A DNA stretch of 64,000 nt from the NCBI RefSeq assembly GCF_000349945.1, contig NC_020516.1:2046001-2110000 (forward strand), written 5' to 3'. The notes below the pieces were generated by a model. The model searched no databases and had not been told where the DNA came from. It saw only the letters and a program-made list of their open reading frames with translations. Positions 16,895 through 24,464 of this stretch are shown here, in pieces. Positions within the stretch are counted from its first letter, which is position 1; each line of letters begins with the position of its first letter. The translations under genes were made by a program, and so were the position numbers. This stretch comes from Azoarcus sp. KH32C. Lineage in GTDB: Bacteria; Pseudomonadota; Gammaproteobacteria; Burkholderiales; Rhodocyclaceae.

Positions 16895-17332
16895 ATGGCT
16901 GACGTCAAGAAGCAGGTCCTGATCGAATTCACTCCGGCGCAAATGTTCGCGCTCGTCGACCGCTGCGAGGACTACCCCCAGTTCCTGCAGTGGTGTGGCG
17001 GCGCCGAAGTCACTGCCCGCACCGAAACCCTGACCGTGGCGACGCTTCATATCAGCTACCACGGCATCAAGGCGCATTTCACGACGGAGAACAGCAAACT
17101 TGCTCCCCTCGAGATGCACATTCGCCTGAAAGAAGGGCCATTCACTCATCTCGACGGCTCATGGCGCTTTACGGCGTTGGGCAGTGAAGCCTGCAAGATC
17201 GAGTTCAAGCTGCACTACGAGTTTTCCAGCAAATTGCTCGAAAAGGTGCTGGGGCCGGTCTTCAACCACATCGCGAACACCTTCGTCGAGTCCTTCATCA
17301 AGCGCGCGCAGCAGGTCTACCCGAAGCGATGA
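16895..17332 (+). CDS. ratA: RatA / COQ10-type START-domain protein
   Basis: The 145-residue product is a polyketide-cyclase/START-fold protein. Family members are described in two ways: as a ubiquinone-binding COQ10 homologue, and as RatA, a toxin reported to block 70S ribosome assembly in E. coli. Typical sequences are FALVDRCEDYPQFLQWCGG near residues 19-37 and the C-terminal helix VFNHIANTFVESFIKRAQQVY. It overlaps the rnfH start by 4 bp (ATGA). The neighbourhood next to smpB is the standard one for ratA-rnfH. Which of the two roles applies here cannot be told from sequence. Confidence 0.9.
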   Translation: MADVKKQVLIEFTPAQMFALVDRCEDYPQFLQWCGGAEVTARTETLTVATLHISYHGIKAHFTTENSKLAPLEMHIRLKEGPFTHLDGSWRFTALGSEACKIEFKLHYEFSSKLLEKVLGPVFNHIANTFVESFIKRAQQVYPKR

Positions 17333-17652
17333 GCACGAGCGCGTTCATCAACGTCGAGGTCGTCTACGCGCTGCCGCAGCGGCATCAGCTGGTGCGTATC
17401 CAGGTCCCGGCGGGTTCGACGGTGCGGGAGGCGATCGACGCATCGGGGATCCTCGCGCGATTCCCCGAAATCGATCTCGACAAGGCGAACAAGGTGGGGG
17501 TGTTCGGCAAGCTCACCCGGCTCGATACGGTGCTGCGCGAGCGGGATCGCGTGGAGATCTATCGACCTTTGATCGCGGACCCGAAGGAGGTGCGCAAGAA
17601 GCGGGCGGAGGAAGGGAAGGCGCTCAAGAAAGGCGGCGGCGCGGCCGCCTGA
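17329..17652 (+). CDS. rnfH: RnfH family ubiquitin-fold protein
   Basis: This 107-residue protein belongs to the RnfH family (beta-grasp fold). The pattern VEVVYALPQRHQLVRIQVP at residues 8-26, the acidic-residue helix start GSTVREAIDASGI, and VEIYRPLIADPKEVRKKRA are diagnostic. The C-terminal tail is Lys/Ala-rich and probably disordered. Its function is not settled; it is almost always encoded next to ratA, and here the two genes overlap by 4 bp, suggesting coupled translation. Despite the name, no Rnf complex genes lie nearby. Confidence 0.92.
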   Translation: MSTSAFINVEVVYALPQRHQLVRIQVPAGSTVREAIDASGILARFPEIDLDKANKVGVFGKLTRLDTVLRERDRVEIYRPLIADPKEVRKKRAEEGKALKKGGGAAA

Positions 17653-17676
17653 TGGCCGCGAGCGGGCCTCCGCCGC

Positions 17677-18222
17677 TTACTTGCAGTTCGCGCCGATGAA
17701 TTTCTGGACGCGCTCGCCTTCGGTCTTGCGGCTTGCGTCGTCGATCAGTTCGCGTTCGCCGCTGCTGTTGTAGCGCGTGACGCGACGCGAATTCTCCAGT
17801 GCCGTCAATTGGCCACGCGCGCGTTCGCAGGCTTGTTTGCGTTCGTCTGCTTCCTGACGCTGCTTCTCGGCCTTGGCCTCGGCTTCGGCGGCGGCTGCGC
17901 GGCGCTGGCGGAATTCGAGTTCCTTTTCGGCCATGGTCTTGGGCTTGGTCGGGTCGGACTTGCTCTTGTCCTTATCGGACGGATCCTTCTTGCCGGCGTC
18001 GGCGCTTCCTTCCGCGGCAGTCTTGTCGCCATCGGCGGGTTTCGACTCCTCGGTCGTCGGCGCGCCCGGTCGCGGGCTCTTGCGTATCGTCTGCACGTTG
18101 CCTTGTGTCGGCGGGGTGTCCGAGTAGTTGATACGGCCCTGGGCGTCACGCCACTGGTAGACGTCGGCCGCGGCGGGTAGTGCGAAGAGCAGGCTCAGCA
18201 GAAGGAGGCTTGCGCGGGACAT
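17677..18222 (-). CDS. DUF4124 domain-containing exported protein
   Basis: The 181-residue product starts with a clear Sec signal peptide (MSRASLLLLSLLFALPAAA, cleavage near residue 19). DVYQWRDAQGRINYSDTPP follows and is the hallmark of the DUF4124 domain, found in many short envelope proteins of beta- and gammaproteobacteria. A Lys/Asp/Ala-rich linker and a coiled-coil-like stretch (about residues 100-140, rich in Ala, Glu, Arg and Lys) follow. The function is unknown. It is convergent with rnfH and divergent from guaB, so it is a single-gene unit. Confidence 0.85.
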   Translation of the reverse strand: MSRASLLLLSLLFALPAAADVYQWRDAQGRINYSDTPPTQGNVQTIRKSPRPGAPTTEESKPADGDKTAAEGSADAGKKDPSDKDKSKSDPTKPKTMAEKELEFRQRRAAAAEAEAKAEKQRQEADERKQACERARGQLTALENSRRVTRYNSSGERELIDDASRKTEGERVQKFIGANCK

Positions 18223-18252
18223 CGGTCCGGGTTCCTGAAGTGAAAGCCCCGC

Positions 18253-18281
18253 TTACCATGCGCGGGCGGCATCTGTATAAT
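18253..18281 (+). promoter_or_regulatory. Sigma-70 promoter of guaB
   Basis: A perfect -10 box TATAAT (18276-18281) lies 17 bp after TTACCA (18253-18258), which matches four of six -35 bases. The guaB ATG follows 27 bp later behind a purine-rich site AAAGGAAAAAA. Confidence 0.7.
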
Positions 18282-18308
18282 ACGGATTTGGCCGAAAGGA
18301 AAAAAGCC

Positions 18309-19769
18309 ATGCGAGTGATCCAGAAGGCGCTGACGTTTGATGACGTCCTTCTTGTTCCCGCCCATTCTACGGTTCTCCCCCGCGATGTCAGCCTGCGGGC
18401 ACAGCTGACGCGCAACATCACCCTGAATATCCCCCTGGTCTCCGCCGCGATGGATACGGTGACCGAATCCCGCTTGGCGATCGCGCTGGCGCAGGAGGGC
18501 GGCATCGGCATTCTCCACAAGAATCTTCCGGTCAAGCAGCAGGCCGCGATGGTCGCGAAGGTGAAGCGCTTCGAGTCGGGTGTTCTGAAGGATCCGATCA
18601 CGATTCCGCCGACGATGAGTGTCCGCGACGTCGTGTCGCTGACCCGTCAGCACAAATTCTCCGGTCTGCCGGTCGTCGAAGGTAAGCGCGTCGTCGGCAT
18701 CATCACCAACCGCGACCTGCGTTTCGAGACCAATCTCGACCAGACCGTGGCGGCGATCATGACCCCTTATGACCGCCTCGTGACGGTCAAGGAAGGCGAA
18801 AGCCTCGAAGTCGCGCGTCGACTGATGCACAAGCATCGCCTGGAGCGCGTGCTGGTGCTGAATGATGCGGGCGAGCTGCGCGGCCTGATCACCGTGAAGG
18901 ACATGATGAAGTCGACCGAGCATCCGCTCGCGGCCAAGGACGACCTCGGTCGCCTGCGCGTCGGTGCTGCGATCGGTGTCGGTGCGGGTACCGAAGAGCG
19001 TGCCGAGGCGCTGGTCGAGGCTGGTGTGGACGTCGTCGTGGTCGATACGGCGCATGGCCACTCGCAAGGTGTGCTCGATCGTGTTCAGTGGGTGAAGAAG
19101 AATTTCCCGCACGTCGAGGTCATCGGCGGCAACATCGCGACGGCGGCTGCGGCGAAGGCGTTGGTGGATGTCGGCGCGGATGCGGTCAAGGTCGGTATCG
19201 GCCCCGGTTCGATCTGCACGACGCGGATCGTCGCCGGCGTCGGCGTACCGCAGGTCACCGCAATCGATAACGTTTCGACGGCACTCGCGGGCTCTGGCGT
19301 GCCAATGATCGCCGACGGCGGCATCCGCTTCTCGGGTGACATCTCGAAGGCGATCGCGGCCGGTGCCAACGTCGTGATGCTGGGCGGCCTGTTCGCCGGT
19401 ACCGAAGAGGCGCCGGGCGAGACGGTGCTGTTCCAGGGGCGCTCGTACAAATCGTATCGCGGCATGGGTTCGCTCGGCGCGATGCAGCAGGGCGCGGCCG
19501 ACCGCTACTTCCAGGAATCCGACGGCAATGCCGACAAGCTCGTGCCGGAAGGCATCGAGGGGCGTGTTCCCTACAAGGGTGCGGTCTCGGCGGTGATCCA
19601 CCAGCTGATCGGCGGCCTGCGCGCTTCGATGGGCTACCTCGGGTGCGCGACGATCGACGACATGCACCGCACGGCGCAGTTCGTCGAGATCACGTCCGCC
19701 GGTGTGCGCGAGTCGCATGTCCACGACGTTCAGATCACCAAGGAAGCGCCCAACTACCACGTGGATTGA
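18309..19769 (+). CDS. guaB: Inosine-5'-monophosphate dehydrogenase
   Basis: GuaB oxidises IMP to XMP with NAD, the first committed step of GMP synthesis. The 486-residue product is standard. It has the catalytic TIM barrel split by two CBS domains (about residues 95-205, containing FSGLPVVEGKRVVGIITNRD). The catalytic cysteine is Cys303 in GPGSICTTR, and the flap region around KSYRGMGSLGAMQQG is intact. I chose the ATG at 18309 (MRVIQKALTFDDVLL) because it gives the conserved N-terminus and lies just after a good promoter; the longer frame to 18180 overlaps the divergent gene. It is followed by an intrinsic terminator and then guaA. Confidence 0.98.
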   Translation: MRVIQKALTFDDVLLVPAHSTVLPRDVSLRAQLTRNITLNIPLVSAAMDTVTESRLAIALAQEGGIGILHKNLPVKQQAAMVAKVKRFESGVLKDPITIPPTMSVRDVVSLTRQHKFSGLPVVEGKRVVGIITNRDLRFETNLDQTVAAIMTPYDRLVTVKEGESLEVARRLMHKHRLERVLVLNDAGELRGLITVKDMMKSTEHPLAAKDDLGRLRVGAAIGVGAGTEERAEALVEAGVDVVVVDTAHGHSQGVLDRVQWVKKNFPHVEVIGGNIATAAAAKALVDVGADAVKVGIGPGSICTTRIVAGVGVPQVTAIDNVSTALAGSGVPMIADGGIRFSGDISKAIAAGANVVMLGGLFAGTEEAPGETVLFQGRSYKSYRGMGSLGAMQQGAADRYFQESDGNADKLVPEGIEGRVPYKGAVSAVIHQLIGGLRASMGYLGCATIDDMHRTAQFVEITSAGVRESHVHDVQITKEAPNYHVD

Positions 19770-19785
19770 TTCCTCGCTGACCTAA

Positions 19786-19819
19786 AAGGCGGCCCCCGGT
19801 GGGCCGCCTTTCCTTTTTC
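19786..19819 (+). terminator. Intrinsic terminator or attenuator between guaB and guaA
   Basis: Stem AAAGGCGGCCC / GGGCCGCCTTT (19786-19796 and 19802-19812) with a short loop is followed by CCTTTTT. It lies only 20 bp before the guaA ATG, so it may partly separate guaB and guaA expression. Confidence 0.8.
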
Positions 19820-19839
19820 CGTACCCCCGAGACCTCGCC

Positions 19840-21405
19840 ATGGCTCACCAGAAAATTCTCATCCTCGATTTCGGTTCCCAAGTCACCCAGCTCATCGCGC
19901 GCCGCATCCGCGAACAGCAGGTGTATTGCGAGATCCACCCGTTCGACGTGACCGACGAGTTCGTGCGCGACTTCGCGCCGGCCGGTGTGATCCTGTCCGG
20001 CGGCCCGAACTCCGTCTATGAGGCGGTGGGCTGGCATGCGCCTCAGGCTGTCTTCGAACTGGGCGTGCCGGTGCTGGGCATCTGCTACGGCATGCAGACG
20101 ATGGCGCAGCAACTGGGCGGCAAGGTGGAAAGCTCGGGCAAGCGCGAATTCGGCTACGCCGAGATCCGCGCTCGTGGCCATTCGGAGCTCTTCCGCGGCA
20201 TCCAGGACCGGACGAATGACGAGGGTCATGGGCTGCTCGACGTCTGGATGAGCCACGGCGACAAGGTCACCGAGATGCCCCCGGGCTTCAAGGTGATTGC
20301 GAGCAACGAATCCTGCCCGATCGCGGCGATCGCCGACGAGGCGCGCAAGTTCTACGCCGTGCAGTTCCACCCGGAAGTCACGCACACGATCCAGGGCAGG
20401 GAGATGATCGCCCGTTTCGTGCACGAGATCTGCGGCTGCGGTCATGACTGGAATATGCCGGACTACGTCAGCGAGGCGATCGAGAAGGTGCGCGCGCAGG
20501 TCGGCAAGGAGGAGGTGATCCTCGGCCTGTCCGGCGGCGTCGATTCGTCGGTCGTCGCGGCGCTGCTGCACCGCGCGATCGGCGATCAGCTGACCTGCGT
20601 GTTCGTCGACAACGGCCTGCTGCGCCTGAACGAGGCGGAGCAGGTGATGCAGACCTTCGCGCGCAACCTGGGCGTGAAGGTGATTCATGTCGACGCGACC
20701 GAACAGTTCATGGGCCATCTGAAGGGCGTTTCGGACCCCGAGGCGAAGCGCAAGATCATCGGTCGCGAGTTCGTCGAGGTTTTCCAGGCGGAGGCGCAGA
20801 AGCTGCCGAACGCAAAGTGGTTGGCGCAGGGCACGATCTATCCGGACGTGATCGAGTCGGCCGGCTCCAAGACAGGCAAGGCGCACACGATCAAGAGTCA
20901 CCACAACGTGGGTGGCTTGCCCGAGACGCTCAACCTGAAGCTGCTCGAGCCGCTGCGCGAGCTCTTCAAGGATGAAGTGCGCGAACTGGGCATCGCGCTT
21001 GGGCTGCCGCACGAAATGGTCTACCGCCATCCGTTCCCGGGTCCGGGTCTGGGTGTTCGTATCCTCGGTGAGGTGAAGAAGGAATTCGCCGATCTGCTGC
21101 GCCGCGCGGACGCGATCTTCATCGACGAATTGCGCGCTGCCGACTGGTATGACAAGACGAGCCAGGCGTTTGCGGTGTTCCTGCCGGTGAAGAGCGTCGG
21201 CGTGATGGGCGACGGGCGGACCTATGAATACGTGGTCGCGCTTCGTGCGGTTCAGACGCAGGATTTCATGACGGCGCACTGGGCGGAGCTGCCGCACAGC
21301 CTGCTGGGCAAGGTGTCGAACCGGATCATCAACGAAGTCCGCGGCATCAACCGGGTCGTGTACGACATCTCTGGAAAACCGCCCGCAACGATCGAGTGGG
21401 AGTGA
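19840..21405 (+). CDS. guaA: GMP synthase (glutamine-hydrolysing)
   Basis: GuaA converts XMP to GMP using ATP and glutamine. The 521-residue product has the class I glutamine amidotransferase domain first (Cys82 in LGICYGMQ, later His in QFHPEVTHT), then the ATP pyrophosphatase domain with the P-loop GLSGGVDSSVV (about 229-239) and the C-terminal dimerisation domain ending in PPATIEWE. The gene is intact. Its last codons (GAG TGG GAG TGA) are repeated 31.8 kb away at 53232, which marks the 3' end as an integration site; the island begins directly after or within these codons and keeps the reading frame complete. Confidence 0.98.
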   Translation: MAHQKILILDFGSQVTQLIARRIREQQVYCEIHPFDVTDEFVRDFAPAGVILSGGPNSVYEAVGWHAPQAVFELGVPVLGICYGMQTMAQQLGGKVESSGKREFGYAEIRARGHSELFRGIQDRTNDEGHGLLDVWMSHGDKVTEMPPGFKVIASNESCPIAAIADEARKFYAVQFHPEVTHTIQGREMIARFVHEICGCGHDWNMPDYVSEAIEKVRAQVGKEEVILGLSGGVDSSVVAALLHRAIGDQLTCVFVDNGLLRLNEAEQVMQTFARNLGVKVIHVDATEQFMGHLKGVSDPEAKRKIIGREFVEVFQAEAQKLPNAKWLAQGTIYPDVIESAGSKTGKAHTIKSHHNVGGLPETLNLKLLEPLRELFKDEVRELGIALGLPHEMVYRHPFPGPGLGVRILGEVKKEFADLLRRADAIFIDELRAADWYDKTSQAFAVFLPVKSVGVMGDGRTYEYVVALRAVQTQDFMTAHWAELPHSLLGKVSNRIINEVRGINRVVYDISGKPPATIEWE

Positions 21406-21711
21406 CGTGAACTGAAAGGTCTTATAAAAATCAATAAGATAAGTAATTGTCGTTGATGATGCGGAACGAATCATCAACGAGCAGAAGCCCCGGTAAACGC
21501 TGGGGTTTCTTGCTTTCTGGCCCCTGCCAATCGTCGAACCGAACCGGCTCGAACAGACGGTATTTTTGACGGTATACGCCGCGAGTTGTCAGGCGATTGC
21601 TCGTTTACCGTCAGAACCCGAACGACATATTTGACGGTAACAGAGGCGCAGTCCCTGGCCTGCCAAGGGTTTTCGGGAGATTGCCAGCAGAGGCGATCTG
21701 ACGGTAAACCA
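21394..21711 (+). repeat. Left copy of the long direct repeat (attL-like, guaA junction)
   Basis: It starts with the end of guaA (GAGTGGGAGTGAC) and continues with sequence that can be aligned almost throughout with 53232-53550. Elements in order: AT-rich stretch AAAAATCAAT; a 10-bp inverted repeat CGTTGATGAT / ATCATCAACG (21451-21460 and 21470-21479); a terminator-like stem AGAAGCCCC / GGGGTTTCT (21483-21510); then five TTGACGGTA-type motifs up to 21710. Similarity stops at about 21711. The two copies differ by scattered substitutions and small indels, so the duplication is not recent. Confidence 0.85.
21556..21710. other. Array of five TTGACGGTAWAC motifs, left copy
   Basis: Motifs: GACGGTA at 21556, TTGACGGTATAC at 21566, the inverse GTTTACCGTCA at 21603, TTGACGGTAAC at 21631 and TGACGGTAAACC at 21699. 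The same five, in the same order and orientation, occur in the right copy. Repeated short motifs beside an integration site are what integrase arm-type binding sites look like, but they could also bind a regulator. Confidence 0.6.
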
Positions 21712-22207
21712 GACCGGTGATACCCCGTCGCCTGCTCGCTTGAGGATCTGATGCGATGGGCCTGCTCCGCTGTCAAGCGATACAGAGATTTGCCCCCCTG
21801 ACGACACTTGGAATTTTCCAGCTTCCGCGAATTCCCTGACGAGATAGGCTCCAGTTCAACTCAGAGCTGGCCCCAGCTGTATAGCACTAGCAATACGTCT
21901 TCCGTCTAGTCACGGTGGCGAAGATATTTGCAATCTTCGATCACGGGGACGGCGTCGGCTATCATGAATTACCTTGGGCCTTCGGGCCGCGCGTTAGCTT
22001 TTTGTCTAACGGCGTTGCTATGCCCGTTGACCGGATCATTCGGCCTGAGGTGCGCAAAGGATCAAATTGGACATTCAATACCGAACTTGTGGCCCTCATT
22101 GGAGCGGGCCGTCCGTTCGGCATTACGGTATCGTGCGACGGCGCCTTGCGGGGAGCGTTCGATCGGCGCCTTTCACCCGCCCGGAAGGACTCCCCGGGGA
22201 GTGGGTA
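21712..22207. other. Gene-poor stretch at the left end of the island
   Basis: About 500 bp separate the repeat from the GGDEF/EAL gene. One frame (GTG at 21915 to 22208) is open for 97 codons, but its product shows no recognisable domain and no good ribosome-binding site. GTTAGCTTTTTGTCTAAC (21993-22010) is a small inverted repeat. This is where an integrase gene would be expected in an intact island; no integrase sequence could be recognised in any frame. Confidence 0.5.
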
Positions 22208-24460
22208 ATGAACTCCATCTACACGCCGCGGTTTGCCGAATCTGGAAGGCTCTGCGTGGGCGATGTCACGTTGCTGCCGGGTGACGAAGTACGGACCCTC
22301 CACGAGAAGCTCGCGCGCATCATCGTCGACGAGATGGTCCAGTTCGTCGGCCTGCTCGATCGGGAAGGCCGGACGATCGAGATCAACCGCGCGGCCCTCG
22401 AGGGGGCCGGCCTGCGGCTCGAAGATATCCAGGGAAAGCCGTTCTGGGATACGCGGTGGTGGGCGGTTTCGGACAGCGTCCGCGAAAGCGCGCGGGATGC
22501 GGTCAGACGCGCGGGCCTGGGCGAGATCGTGCGCGGCCAGGTAGAAAACTATGGCCGCGCGGGCGGAAAGGAGACGCTGACGCTCGATTTCTCCTTGACG
22601 CCGATCCGCGGAGCCGATGGCGAGGTCGCGTTCCTGCTCGCCGAGGGTCGGGACATCAGCGACATGAAGGCCGCCCGGGATGCGTTGCAGAAGGAGCTCG
22701 CGACGCAGGAGGAGGACCTGTCCGAACTCACGTCCCAGCTCATTGCCAATCGTCAGGCACTGCAGCGGGGCGCCGACGCGTTGCGGGAATCCGAGCAGCG
22801 CTGGCGCGCCGTCTACGAGAACCTCGCCGCGGGAGTCGCCCTGATCGAGCGGAACGGAAGGATTCTTGCGGCCAACCCGGCGCTGCAGGCGATCCTGGGG
22901 TATTCGGAGGAAGAACTGCGCGCCCTCGCGCCGATGGCCATCGTCGCCGAGGAGGAGCGCGACGAGGTGCGGCGGCAGATCGAGCAGCTGGTGAGCGGGG
23001 AGACGCCGTCCTATCGCGCCCAACGCCAATACTTCTGCAAGGACGGCCGTTCGATCTGGGCCAACGTCACGGTTTCCCCGCTGCCCGGCAGCGAGCCGTC
23101 CGCGCCGGCGCTCGTCGCGATCATCGAGGACATCACGGAGCGCAAGAGCGCCGAAGACAGGATCCGCCATCTCGCCTTCTTCGACGCACTGACCGATCTC
23201 CCCAACCGCGTGCAGCTGGAGGCGAACCTGGACGAGGCGATCGAGGCAGCATCGCCGCAAAATCGCGCTCTGGCGTTGCTGATGTTGGCGCTGGAGCGCT
23301 TCAAGGACATCAACTACACTCTCGGCAAATCGATCGGCGATCGTTTGCTGCAGGAGTTCGGCCCGCGATGCAGGCGTCTGCTCGGCGACGACGCCGTGCT
23401 GGCCCACTTCGGCGGACGACACTTCGGCGTCCTGGTTCCGGGCGCCGGCGTCGAGGAGGCCCGCGAGGTCGCGCTGCGTGTCCTCAAGGATCTTGAGCGG
23501 CCGTTCGAAATCAACGGCTTCACGCTGGAGATTGGTGCGCACATCGGCATCGCGGTATTTCCCGGTCACGGCACGGACGCCGCGACCCTCACGCGGCACA
23601 CCGAAGTGGCGCTGCGCCATGCGCAGCGGTCGAGCCGGAGCCATGCGCTCTACACCCCCGGCGACGACTCCTATAATCCGCGGCGGCTGCAGCTGATGGG
23701 CGAACTGCGTTCGGCGATCGCCGACAACCAGCTGGCCCTGTACTGCCAGCCGAAATTGGAACTCGCCACCCGGCGGATCGTCGGGACCGAAATGCTGGTC
23801 CGCTGGCGGCATCCGTCGTACGGCCTGATCTCGCCGGACGAGTTCGTCCCGTTCGTCGAAAGCACCGGTCTCATCGCGCCCTTGTCGAAATGGGTGGTCG
23901 ATGCGACTCTCGTGCAGTGCCTCGCCTGGGAAAGAGCTGGCGTTCGGCTGCACGCGTCGGTCAACCTTTCGACGCGCAACCTGGAAGATCCTCACATCGC
24001 GGAACAGATCGGCAATGCGCTGACCACCTGGGGTGCGGTCTCCGGCTGGATTGGCGTGGAGGTCACCGAGAGCGCCGTCATGGCCGAGCCGCAGGTCGCA
24101 CTTTTGACTCTGCAGCGGCTCAAGGACATGGGCATCACCGTGTTCCTTGACGATTACGGCACCGGGTACTCCTCGCTTGCGTATCTACAGAAGCTTCCGG
24201 TGGACGCGATCAAGATCGACAAGTCCTTCGTCCAGCCGATGCTCGAAGATGCCGATGCCGCACTGATCGTGCAGTCGACCGTCGACCTGGGGCACAAACT
24301 CGGGCTGCGCGTGATCGCCGAGGGCGTCGAGAACGAGGCGATCTGCGAACGTCTGCAGGCGATCGGCTGCGACGAGGCGCAGGGCTATTTCGTCGCGGCG
24401 CCCATGCCGGCTGGGGAGTTGATGACCTGGGTGGAGGCGGGCGGGTGGCAGTTGGCCTGA
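22208..24460 (+). CDS. PAS-PAS-GGDEF-EAL protein, probable c-di-GMP phosphodiesterase
   Basis: The 750-residue cytoplasmic product has a PAS-like domain (about 30-150), a coiled-coil linker (about 155-190), a second PAS domain (190-315), a GGDEF domain (320-480) and an EAL domain (490-745). The cyclase signature reads GGRHF at 402-406 instead of GGDEF, so the catalytic acidic pair is lost and cyclase activity is unlikely. The EAL domain keeps its metal ligands: Glu528 in EML (EAL variant), NLSTRN, EVTES, and DDYGTGYSSL with KIDKSF. It therefore probably degrades c-di-GMP, perhaps tuned by PAS ligands. I chose the ATG at 22208 behind GGGGAGTGGG; the longer frame to 22067 has no domain support. 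It has no membrane segment. Confidence 0.9.
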   Translation: MNSIYTPRFAESGRLCVGDVTLLPGDEVRTLHEKLARIIVDEMVQFVGLLDREGRTIEINRAALEGAGLRLEDIQGKPFWDTRWWAVSDSVRESARDAVRRAGLGEIVRGQVENYGRAGGKETLTLDFSLTPIRGADGEVAFLLAEGRDISDMKAARDALQKELATQEEDLSELTSQLIANRQALQRGADALRESEQRWRAVYENLAAGVALIERNGRILAANPALQAILGYSEEELRALAPMAIVAEEERDEVRRQIEQLVSGETPSYRAQRQYFCKDGRSIWANVTVSPLPGSEPSAPALVAIIEDITERKSAEDRIRHLAFFDALTDLPNRVQLEANLDEAIEAASPQNRALALLMLALERFKDINYTLGKSIGDRLLQEFGPRCRRLLGDDAVLAHFGGRHFGVLVPGAGVEEAREVALRVLKDLERPFEINGFTLEIGAHIGIAVFPGHGTDAATLTRHTEVALRHAQRSSRSHALYTPGDDSYNPRRLQLMGELRSAIADNQLALYCQPKLELATRRIVGTEMLVRWRHPSYGLISPDEFVPFVESTGLIAPLSKWVVDATLVQCLAWERAGVRLHASVNLSTRNLEDPHIAEQIGNALTTWGAVSGWIGVEVTESAVMAEPQVALLTLQRLKDMGITVFLDDYGTGYSSLAYLQKLPVDAIKIDKSFVQPMLEDADAALIVQSTVDLGHKLGLRVIAEGVENEAICERLQAIGCDEAQGYFVAAPMPAGELMTWVEAGGWQLA

Positions 24461-24464
24461 TAGT

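Noticed and set aside
21993..22010. GTTAGC-TTTTTG-TCTAAC as a possible integron attC site
   Set aside because: Only one short inverted repeat is present; there are no paired R/L boxes, no cassette array and no integron integrase.
21915..22208. 97-codon frame between the left repeat and the GGDEF/EAL gene
   Set aside because: It starts with GTG without a good ribosome-binding site and shows no domain; it was mentioned only as part of the gene-poor stretch.
21962..23995. 677-codon leftward frame opposite the GGDEF/EAL gene
   Set aside because: Composition is Arg/His/Gln-rich without any motif, as expected from antisense of a coding strand; the plus-strand protein has clear PAS, GGDEF and EAL domains.
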